Below are positions 19,329-26,249 of a DNA stretch of 64,000 bases, one piece after another (within the stretch, counting starts at the first letter, position 1; each line of letters begins with the position of its first letter). The notes beneath the pieces were generated by a model. The model was given only the letters and a program-made list of their open reading frames with translations. It ran no database searches and had not been told where the DNA came from. Made by a program: the position numbers and the translations under genes. Source of the DNA: Shimia sagamensis (GTDB lineage Bacteria; Pseudomonadota; Alphaproteobacteria; Rhodobacterales; Rhodobacteraceae); contig NZ_FXTY01000005.1 of NCBI RefSeq assembly GCF_900182745.1, forward strand, positions 1-64,000, read 5' to 3'.

Positions 19329-20102
19329 CTAACTTGTGATTGCAGCTTGCATCCGGTTAATCGCCGCCACAACGCTCATGGCCGCAAGTGCAGAACTTTT
19401 GGGGTTGTCAGGCAAGGCTTTGCCTTCGATCCGAAACGTGAAAGAGCCAAATTCGCCCGTCGCGCTGAGCTCGTGGATGTTTGCATCAATGCTTGGATCC
19501 GCAATCAGTCTGACCTTTGTCTGTTCAAAGCCAACACCCGCCAAAGCCACAGCGGCGGCGACATTGGCGTTTTTTGGGTATGCGGTTGCCGCTTCGCGGG
19601 CATTGCCGTCGAAATGCACACTTGGGTCTTTCAGTGTCTTCAAATCCAATGTGGATTCCGCAGGAGACCCAATCCAACCTTGTGGCGGCTTGCGACCCAA
19701 ATAAGTGACTGTTTCCAGCCCCCCCACCTTGGCGGCGCGTAAGCAATCCAAGGCACCAATCGCCCCACTGGCGAGGTGCAACTGAGAAGCCCCTTGGAGG
19801 GCTGCCGCTCTTAGTTTTTGGTGCAGATGCGCATCCGCGAGCGCCCCAAGCGACACGGTCACCAAATCAATCCCGCGTTTGAGTATTAGAGGCCCATGCT
19901 GTGCCAAGGCGGAATGGCCTGCGCAATCAATCATCAGGTCTGTATCGTCCGGGACTTGCGATGCATCAGCGACGCGCAAAATTGTATCACTGGCCTCCGC
20001 GCTACCGATCTTGCTTGGCCGCACTATGCAAACATGTGTGTCTTCCAGATGGCTCCGCACATACCGTGCAATTGCACCGTCCCCAATAATACCAACTTTC
20101 AT
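19329..20102 (-). CDS. aspartate dehydrogenase-like oxidoreductase
   Basis: This 257-aa protein matches the L-aspartate dehydrogenase family (NadX type), which interconverts aspartate and iminoaspartate/oxaloacetate with NAD(P). It begins with a Rossmann motif, MKVGIIGDGAIARYVRS, followed by DLMIDCAGHSAL, VTVSLGALAD, LHLASGAIGALDCLRAA, YLGRKPPQGWIG, and FDGNAREAATAYPKNANVAA, all expected positions for this family. The ATG at 20102 has AAGGAG 7 nt upstream; the open frame extends much further upstream, but this part is the divergent promoter. Usually nadX sits with nadA or nadC; here it sits with kynU and a 3-hydroxyanthranilate dioxygenase, so its substrate may differ. Confidence 0.8.
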   Translation of the reverse strand: MKVGIIGDGAIARYVRSHLEDTHVCIVRPSKIGSAEASDTILRVADASQVPDDTDLMIDCAGHSALAQHGPLILKRGIDLVTVSLGALADAHLHQKLRAAALQGASQLHLASGAIGALDCLRAAKVGGLETVTYLGRKPPQGWIGSPAESTLDLKTLKDPSVHFDGNAREAATAYPKNANVAAAVALAGVGFEQTKVRLIADPSIDANIHELSATGEFGSFTFRIEGKALPDNPKSSALAAMSVVAAINRMQAAITS

Positions 20103-20149
20103 CCCCAGCTCCTTTGCCCACTCCCTACACGAATTTCCGGGACCCCAGC

Positions 20150-20166
20150 TATCAAAATATCGAATA
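20150..20166. promoter_or_regulatory. LysR-type box in the divergent nadX-like / DapA-like gap
   Basis: On the minus strand this reads TATTCGATATTTTGATA and agrees with the box at 18338-18354 in 12 of 17 positions. It lies 78 nt upstream of the DapA-family start and 48 nt upstream of the aspartate-dehydrogenase-like start, so one site could serve both directions. Confidence 0.5.
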
Positions 20167-20243
20167 CCCGCATAAACGCAAAGACGTGGCCAACTACCAG
20201 GTTTCAGGTCTCTATGACGCTGACCGAGTTCGGAGAGCGTCCC

Positions 20244-21197
20244 ATGCAATACAAAAAACACGAGGCAAAAGCCTATGCCCGCGAAACCATGCGTGGCATT
20301 TGGGCCGCGGCCCTTAATCCTTTTGATGACGATGGCGCGATGAATGAGGCCGGACTGCGCAGCAACATTCGCCATTGGATTGATGATCTGCACATCCAAG
20401 GGCTGTTCATCGCCGGAAAACAAGGCGAATTCTGGTCGATGTCACTGGAAGAGCGCAAACGCAATATGACCGTCGCCGCTGAGGAATGCGCGGGCAAGGC
20501 TGGAACAATCATGTCGATCTCCGATCAAAGCGTCGACACAGTTCTTGAATTGGGACGGCACGCTCAGGACTGTGGGGCTGACTATGTGGTGGTTCACGCG
20601 CCCATGTTGAGCTTTTGCCACGATCGAGATGAGGTTTTGTACAACTATTACAAATACCTGTGTGACCGCCTCGACATTGGCATCGCGATGTGGAGCCACC
20701 CTGACAGCGGCTATCTCATGGCGCCTGAGACCTGCGCGCGCATTGCGGACTTGCCCAACATAATGGCCATCAAATACTCCGTTCCACGGGACATGTATAC
20801 GCGACTGACAAAGATGGTTGGCGATAAAATTCTGGTCTCTACGTCTCTTGAAGATGATTGGCTGGACAATATCGAAGAACTCAACTGGCAGCTCTACCTG
20901 TGTTCCTCCCCGCCCTATCAGCTGCAGACCAAAAATGATCTGCGGATGCATGAATACACCGAATTGGCCTTTGCCGGTAAGTTTGACGAGGCACGTCGCG
21001 TGCGCGACAGCCTTGATCCTGTCCGCGCGGCGATCAAATCCACCAAGCCCGCAGGCAAACCAACGGCGCATGGCAAATACTGGCAAGAGCTTCTTGGACA
21101 AGTTGGCGGCCACGTGCGGCACCCAATGCTAGAGTTGACCGACGCAGAAAAGACCGCAACCGCAGCTGCGTTTAAAAACTGCGGCCTCAGGCTCTGA
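20244..21197 (+). CDS. DapA-family lyase (hydratase-aldolase type)
   Basis: This 317-aa protein belongs to the dihydrodipicolinate synthase / N-acetylneuraminate lyase superfamily of Schiff-base aldolases. It shows MRGIWAAALNPFDDDGAMNE at the N-terminus, GLFIAGKQGEFWSMSLEER at the usual substrate loop, DYVVVHAPMLSF around the tyrosine region, and the Schiff-base lysine in NIMAIKYSVPRD. Lysine synthesis is unlikely because it sits in a catabolic cluster; the KQGEFWSM loop is more like that of hydratase-aldolases. I chose the ATG at 20244 (GGAGAG upstream); an ATG at 20214 is possible. The stop is two bases before the start of the transporter. Confidence 0.8.
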   Translation: MQYKKHEAKAYARETMRGIWAAALNPFDDDGAMNEAGLRSNIRHWIDDLHIQGLFIAGKQGEFWSMSLEERKRNMTVAAEECAGKAGTIMSISDQSVDTVLELGRHAQDCGADYVVVHAPMLSFCHDRDEVLYNYYKYLCDRLDIGIAMWSHPDSGYLMAPETCARIADLPNIMAIKYSVPRDMYTRLTKMVGDKILVSTSLEDDWLDNIEELNWQLYLCSSPPYQLQTKNDLRMHEYTELAFAGKFDEARRVRDSLDPVRAAIKSTKPAGKPTAHGKYWQELLGQVGGHVRHPMLELTDAEKTATAAAFKNCGLRL

Positions 21198-21199
21198 TT

Positions 21200-22099
21200 T
21201 TGCCTGCCACAGGTGAGGCCTACGCCCTATTGGCTGCGTTTGCTTACGGGCTCGCAGGTGTTTCCATAGTCAAAGGCGAGGCCACGGCACAAGGCGACAA
21301 TGGCGTTTTCCTCGCGGTTGTCACGACGGCCTGCTTGTCAGCCGCCCTGTGGCTGGCCTGGGGGGAATTCTCCCTCAATAATCTGATGACCAAAAACGCA
21401 CTCATCGCCGTGGCTGCTTTTGCGGCGGCGGGCCTGTTCTCTACCGTTCTTGGGCGCATCACCATGTATCGCGCCACCGAGCAGATCGGTGCTGTCACCA
21501 CAGGTCTGTTGCGCCGATTAACACCGGTTTTTGCGCTGCCTCTCGCGTTTGTGGTGGTCGGGCAGATGCCGCATTCAAGGGAGGTTCTTGGTGGCCTTGT
21601 TGTGCTGCTGGGCATCGTTTTCTACCTCTACGCGCCCAATTGGCGTCACCCCGGGTTGGTCTCAACTGGATTGGCGCTAGGGATCACCTCAGCCTTTTTC
21701 TATGCCCTTTCTTATGCCCTCAGGTCTTGGGCGCTTGAGAGATTGCCTGATCCTGCCCTCGGAGCCCTCATAGGGGCATTGATAGGATGCATATGGTTCC
21801 CGCTTGCTGCCGCGATGCATCCCAACACGTCTCGGGGCCCGCGCTCGTTCTTGATTGACCGTGGGCTTTGGCATTGGATCACGGCCCTTGCGCTGAGCTT
21901 CGGGCAAGTGCTGCAGTTCCTCGCGCTTCAATCCACATCCGTATTGGCGGTGTCCGTCATTGGATCTCTTGATGTCCTTTTTTCGGCCGCCCTCATTATT
22001 GTGTTCCGCAGCGGTGAGCCAATAGCCGTTCGTCGCCTGATGATCGCGGCTTTACTCGCCATCATGGGGATCACGATGATGCTGACAGTGCCCGCCTGA
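21200..22099 (+). CDS. EamA/DMT-family transporter
   Basis: This 299-aa integral membrane protein has about ten hydrophobic segments in two EamA repeats, for example YALLAAFAYGLAGVSIVKGE, ALIAVAAFAAAGLFSTVLG and FGQVLQFLALQSTSVLAVSV. Proteins of this family export or import small metabolites such as amino acids. It starts with TTG two bases after the DapA-like stop, so the two are translationally linked. The cargo may be a pathway intermediate or an aromatic amino acid, which is inference from context. Confidence 0.88.
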   Translation: MPATGEAYALLAAFAYGLAGVSIVKGEATAQGDNGVFLAVVTTACLSAALWLAWGEFSLNNLMTKNALIAVAAFAAAGLFSTVLGRITMYRATEQIGAVTTGLLRRLTPVFALPLAFVVVGQMPHSREVLGGLVVLLGIVFYLYAPNWRHPGLVSTGLALGITSAFFYALSYALRSWALERLPDPALGALIGALIGCIWFPLAAAMHPNTSRGPRSFLIDRGLWHWITALALSFGQVLQFLALQSTSVLAVSVIGSLDVLFSAALIIVFRSGEPIAVRRLMIAALLAIMGITMMLTVPA

Positions 22100-22116
22100 T
22101 ATTCAAAATTCCGATA
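22100..22116. promoter_or_regulatory. LysR-type box upstream of the dioxygenase gene
   Basis: TATTCAAAATTCCGATA starts directly after the transporter stop codon and agrees in 13 of 17 positions with the box at 20150-20166. It lies 85 nt upstream of the dioxygenase start, matching the spacing of the other two boxes. Confidence 0.55.
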
Positions 22117-22200
22117 GCAAAATTCCTTGAATACCTTATTTTCGGAGCGCCATATGTCTTAGGCTTTGATGAAACCGATGTGCCTACCGGGAGAAAACAC

Positions 22201-22767
22201 ATGAGCAGCCATCCAACATTAAAGCCCTTCAATTTCAAAAAATGGGTTGAGGAAAATGAGGACAAACTGCGCCCGCCAGTTGGCAATCAGCTGCTTCATA
22301 AGGATGGCGATGGCATGATTGTGATGGTGGTGGGCGGCCCCAACACACGGGTCGATTTCCACGACGATCCGGTGGAGGAATGGTTCTTTCAGCAAAAAGG
22401 CGACATGATGCTCAAAATTGCGGAAGGTGGAAAGATCTATGATGTCCCGGTGCGGGAAGGTGAAGTCTTCATGCTGCCACCACACACCCGACACGCCCCT
22501 CAGCGCCCGCAAGAAGGCTCCATCGGGATCGTCGTCGAAGCGCCTCGGCAACCCGGCATGAAAGAGGGGTTTGAGTGGTTCTGCTTTAACTGTGAAGCCC
22601 TTGTGCATCGCGAAGAAGTGTCTCTGGAGAACCCAGAAGGCATCGTCACAGCTTTGCCCAAAATCTACGACGCCTTCCACAACAGCACCGAAGCGCGCAC
22701 CTGCCCCAACTGTGGAGAACTGCACCCTGGCAAAGGAAAGCCACCTGCGGAGTGGGTGCAGTTATAA
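22201..22767 (+). CDS. 3-hydroxyanthranilate 3,4-dioxygenase
   Basis: This 188-aa cupin enzyme opens the ring of 3-hydroxyanthranilate to 2-amino-3-carboxymuconate 6-semialdehyde. Iron ligands are visible as His in TRVDFHDDPVEEWFF, Glu in the same segment, and His in PPHTRHAPQRP. The bacterial-type C-terminal rubredoxin-like iron site is present as CFNC and CPNC (residues about 130 and 170). KPFNFKKWVEENEDKLRPPV is a typical N-terminus. The ATG at 22201 has GGGAG upstream. It has its own 101-bp leader with a LysR-type box and converges on the subtilase gene 7 bp away. Confidence 0.95.
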   Translation: MSSHPTLKPFNFKKWVEENEDKLRPPVGNQLLHKDGDGMIVMVVGGPNTRVDFHDDPVEEWFFQQKGDMMLKIAEGGKIYDVPVREGEVFMLPPHTRHAPQRPQEGSIGIVVEAPRQPGMKEGFEWFCFNCEALVHREEVSLENPEGIVTALPKIYDAFHNSTEARTCPNCGELHPGKGKPPAEWVQL

Positions 22768-22774
22768 CGCCGGA

Positions 22775-24919
22775 CTAGCGCAATCCGCCAAAGACCGAAG
22801 GCAGCCTTAAACGTCCCCCGCCTGTGCGCGAGGGCGCGGGTTTGTCCGGCTGATACGGGTCATCTGCCAGCGCCTGCGCAAACACATCCGCGCGCCCAAA
22901 CGGCAAATTGGGCGACGCGGCCATCTTTCCGGCCGCCCACCGGGCCACTTGAGGTGTCGACACGCTGGTGCCATTCATGCTGACGCGCGACCCGCTGCTG
23001 GAACCGGCACTTAAAACACCATGCAGAGCCACGCTGTCGTCACTGACCGCGGAGGCATCTGGTCCAAACAATCTGCTGACATTTAGGGTCGGCCCCCCTG
23101 CTGAATAGGCTGCCATTTTGCCATCAGAGTCCACATATCCGGCAATGACAGCAGGCAAGGTGCCACAGCCAATGCCATTGATCATACCCGCTCTGCGTAC
23201 AAGGCTCACCCCGCTTGGAGGGTCTTCATCAAGCACTTTGCCACCGGGTGCCTTGAAGCGGGGATAGTTTTGATCACTGAGGCGAGACTGACGCCCAAAC
23301 TCAGGAAAACCAGGTAAAGTCTCGTCCCGTTGCACCCAAGCGTTTAGCTTAAGGGACCCAACGCCTTCACTTTTGACAAAGCGCAACGCCCAATTGCCAA
23401 ATGGCGCCACAGGGCGCACATCCTTCGGGTTATCAGTGGGAAGCGCCACAATCATAATCTGCCCGCGAAAAGTGGGGGTTTTCGGCGGGTAGTAGACCAC
23501 AATTCCAATCACGACCTCTCCCCCGTCCGGGCTAGTTCGATTTATCAAAGTGAACTGAGGGACCATACCCACAGTGATGATAAGAGCCTCATTTTCGCCG
23601 GGTAAGGTAATGCTTACGGTCAAGGCCGCGTCGGGAACAACTGGCATCAACGGCAGCCAAATGCTCAGGACAGAGGCGCTTCGATCAGACGGCTGCAGCA
23701 CCCAATCAATTTCCTTTTCGGGCGCTTGTTCCGTCAATTCGATCACGGCATGACAGCGAGACAGATTGCCGTTGCCAGAGGGCAGCAAAAGCAGTCGTGG
23801 CTGGTTTGTTGACAAAGACATCTCGGCCAAAGCTGTATGAATGGCGCGGGACACCACACCAGTGCCGTCATGCGGACCCAAGAAATTCCCAAAACTGAAG
23901 TTAATCACCAAAGGTGGGGTGACCGGCTCGCCGTCCTGCACATAGTTTTGGATGTGTTCCGCAACAAACCCAAGCGCCTTTTCGATTGTTGTTTCAATAC
24001 CGTAGCCCATCGTGTTGCGGACCACCGATGTGGGCAATTGGATCGCAATGATGCGCCGATCCTCACCAACGGGTTCACCTGCATCATACCCAGCCGCCAA
24101 ACCAGCCACATGTGTGCCGTGCGACACACGATGGGCGCAGGAGTTAAAGGGGCGATCTTGCCAGTTGATCAACCCCAGTTCGCGATACACCTCGGCCTCA
24201 TCTAGCAAGCCATTGTGAAGGTGCTTTTTCAGGACAGTTTCGATTTCTGACCGTGTCCAAACACGCCCAAGGGATGCTGGCAGTTGCCCAGCCGTTTGAG
24301 AGACGTCATCCATATTGAGGAAAAAATCGACTCGGCTTAGCACCAGATTTCCATCTTCTTCACGGCGGAAAAGATCATGTGCAATCGCAATCCCATGGTC
24401 GATCACGGCCGTAACAACAGCTTCAGACGAGATCGATTGGGTCACAGCTGGCGGAAGAAACGGTTCTGATGAGGGATGCAGCGACCGTCGATCAAGCGGC
24501 GCACAGGTTGTTATGGACTCAATGCCGAGCCTATGCTCACCATCCGCTGCGTTGGCCGCGTTGAGGTAGGCCCGCTTTGCATAAATGCTGACAACATCAA
24601 GGTCGGTCCGTTCTCTGAAAGAGTGGCGGTATTCGCCAGGGATGATCAGCGAACCTGCGGGAAGTGGTGGATCGTAATTCGCAGCCTTGTTCTGCAGATC
24701 ATTAAGCGACCAACTCCGATCATTGTCGTCACGTTTCGCCACAGAAATCAGCGCCAGCCACATTTGATCTTCATAATCCACAGGATCTGTATCAGCCGGG
24801 GTTTCATTCGCAAAATCACGGTCCGCTTCAAAAAACCTTTGCATCGGGTTGAGCGCAAAATAGGCTAACGGGTCTCGCGGCTGCTGCCTTGGCGGAAGGT
24901 CTGTCCATGTGTAGGTCAT
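22775..24919 (-). CDS. S8 subtilisin-like serine protease, no signal peptide
   Basis: This 714-aa protein has a subtilase domain with all three catalytic residues: Asp in VVTAVIDHGIAIAH (about residue 175), His in VSHGTHVAGLAAG (about 270), and Ser in MNGTSVSTPQVARW (about 660). The oxyanion region VINFSFGNFLG and LLLLPSGNGNLS also fits. Between His and Ser lies an insertion of about 250 residues with beta-rich sequence. No signal peptide or membrane segment is visible, so it may stay in the cytoplasm or leave by another route. The ATG overlaps the stop of the PAP2-like gene by four bases; the two proteins were probably selected to be made together. Confidence 0.9.
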   Translation of the reverse strand: MTYTWTDLPPRQQPRDPLAYFALNPMQRFFEADRDFANETPADTDPVDYEDQMWLALISVAKRDDNDRSWSLNDLQNKAANYDPPLPAGSLIIPGEYRHSFRERTDLDVVSIYAKRAYLNAANAADGEHRLGIESITTCAPLDRRSLHPSSEPFLPPAVTQSISSEAVVTAVIDHGIAIAHDLFRREEDGNLVLSRVDFFLNMDDVSQTAGQLPASLGRVWTRSEIETVLKKHLHNGLLDEAEVYRELGLINWQDRPFNSCAHRVSHGTHVAGLAAGYDAGEPVGEDRRIIAIQLPTSVVRNTMGYGIETTIEKALGFVAEHIQNYVQDGEPVTPPLVINFSFGNFLGPHDGTGVVSRAIHTALAEMSLSTNQPRLLLLPSGNGNLSRCHAVIELTEQAPEKEIDWVLQPSDRSASVLSIWLPLMPVVPDAALTVSITLPGENEALIITVGMVPQFTLINRTSPDGGEVVIGIVVYYPPKTPTFRGQIMIVALPTDNPKDVRPVAPFGNWALRFVKSEGVGSLKLNAWVQRDETLPGFPEFGRQSRLSDQNYPRFKAPGGKVLDEDPPSGVSLVRRAGMINGIGCGTLPAVIAGYVDSDGKMAAYSAGGPTLNVSRLFGPDASAVSDDSVALHGVLSAGSSSGSRVSMNGTSVSTPQVARWAAGKMAASPNLPFGRADVFAQALADDPYQPDKPAPSRTGGGRLRLPSVFGGLR

Positions 24920-26211
24920 TGGCTTGCGCCGCCACTTGATACGCCCCCCACGCCACTTGCGGTTGCCGCCTCTGTGTCTGAAGCCAGATCAGCCCATTCC
25001 GCCACAGCCATACGCCAAAGCCATTCCAACGGCCGCGATCGGATCTGGTTTTGCTCTGGGTCTGCAATGCTGGTCTTACGCACATAAGGCTCAGCTTGAC
25101 CGTCTGATGGCGGCGCTGTCTGTTCAGGGTCGTGACCATCTGCAGGGTTTTTTGGATCAAAATACGCCCGCCAGTCAAAGTCCAAAGAGTCCGGATAATG
25201 GCGCCCGTCAAAAGACCAACTGGTATGTGGCGCCTCCTGTGTGCATCGGTCCACGAAGTATTTCCCAAGCGTCAGTCCCAAAACCGCGCCTGCGGCACTA
25301 TCGACAGGGAAATGGACCCCAGCAACCGTGCGATTGATTGCGATCCGCGCCGCTTGACGCATCAGCATTTCGCCCCAAATGCCTTCCGAGTAAGGTTTAA
25401 CATGATGTGCACGCAACAGCGTCCAAAGAACCCGCGCCATTGTGAATGCTTCAGTAGCATGACCACTTGGCAGGCTGCCATGTGACGGGGTCCAGATCAT
25501 GGGCTGAATTTGCGGTGAAAACTCATTTGGCCGCTTGCAGGCAAGCGCGTATTTAAGCCGCATCTCCACAAAGTTGGCCAGCCAGTGTGCGGTTGCCAAA
25601 AGCTCAATAGTGAACGGCGTTCGCGCTGGCTCAATGTAGGCAATGGCCCGCAAAAATTCTGTCGGTGTGCCCAGCTGCGCCAAGATTTCTGCCATGCGGT
25701 CTTGGCGCAAGTCCGCGTAATTGGCGACCAACGTCAACTGCTTGGCAAAGATATCTTGTGTTGGCCGCCTCATGGCGATGAGAGGTTGGTACTTGGTGCC
25801 GGGAACTGGATGAGGAACCGCAGTGGTTGCGCTCGGGGGCGCAACGGTTTCCAAATGGTACACCCGCGCCCAATTGTGCGCGCTGGTCGTTGAGGGTTGT
25901 TCAAAGGCAAACCCAATGCGGCTTCCCAGCTCCAATGCATAAATGCTGGCCCGCACAGGGACTGACAGTTTTGATAAATAAGCTGTTGTTTCTTCTGCAT
26001 TTGGAAGAACTGAAGTCCCGTTCACTGGCACCCAAGTACCGGCAATTCCATCGTGATTGGTAATCAAGGCCTGCGAAATCAGCGGTGGATCGATGGCCCC
26101 GGGGGCGCCAAAGGCCCCAAAAGCGCCAAAAGCGCCGCTGCCAGAAAAAGCCCCAAATGCTCCAAATGCGCCAAAGGCACCTTCCGGTGCCACGTTGGAT
26201 GCGTTGCTCAT
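24916..26211 (-). CDS. PAP2/vanadium-haloperoxidase-like protein with Gly-Ala-Phe repeat
   Basis: This 431-aa protein carries the phosphatase/haloperoxidase signature: KRPNEF, TPSHGSLPSGHATEAF, and NRTVAGVHFPVDSAAG, with Lys/Arg, PSGH and R-x5-H-x3-D in the correct order. The domain (about residues 180-310) lacks transmembrane helices, which favours a soluble haloperoxidase-like or acid phosphatase enzyme over a membrane lipid phosphatase. Residues 11-39 are an unusual run of Gly-Ala-Phe triplets. The C-terminus is acidic then Gly/Ser-rich. No signal peptide. The ATG at 26211 has GGAGG upstream. It lies between the cyclase gene (38 bp upstream) and the subtilase gene (4-bp overlap). Confidence 0.8.
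   Translation of the reverse strand: MSNASNVAPEGAFGAFGAFGAFSGSGAFGAFGAFGAPGAIDPPLISQALITNHDGIAGTWVPVNGTSVLPNAEETTAYLSKLSVPVRASIYALELGSRIGFAFEQPSTTSAHNWARVYHLETVAPPSATTAVPHPVPGTKYQPLIAMRRPTQDIFAKQLTLVANYADLRQDRMAEILAQLGTPTEFLRAIAYIEPARTPFTIELLATAHWLANFVEMRLKYALACKRPNEFSPQIQPMIWTPSHGSLPSGHATEAFTMARVLWTLLRAHHVKPYSEGIWGEMLMRQAARIAINRTVAGVHFPVDSAAGAVLGLTLGKYFVDRCTQEAPHTSWSFDGRHYPDSLDFDWRAYFDPKNPADGHDPEQTAPPSDGQAEPYVRKTSIADPEQNQIRSRPLEWLWRMAVAEWADLASDTEAATASGVGGVSSGGASQ
26095..26181 (-). repeat. Gly-Ala-Phe triplet repeat (9-bp unit) at the N-terminus of the PAP2-like protein
   Basis: Four GAF triplets, a short SGS break, three more GAF triplets, then GAPGA, are encoded by a 9-bp unit GGN-GCN-TTY. 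Codons differ between units, so the peptide pattern seems kept by selection rather than by recent slippage alone. It is not related to the GAF sensor domain. Confidence 0.85.
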
Positions 26212-26249
26212 GAGTAAATCCTCCAAATATGTTCAGTTTCAATGTCTCG

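Noticed and set aside
20244..21197. DapA for lysine biosynthesis
   Set aside because: The family fits, but the gene lies in a catabolic-type cluster under a LysR box and has a substrate loop unlike that of DapA.
26095..26181. Gly-Ala-Phe run as a GAF sensor domain
   Set aside because: The GAF domain is a fold of about 150 residues with no GAF-triplet repeat; the name match is accidental.
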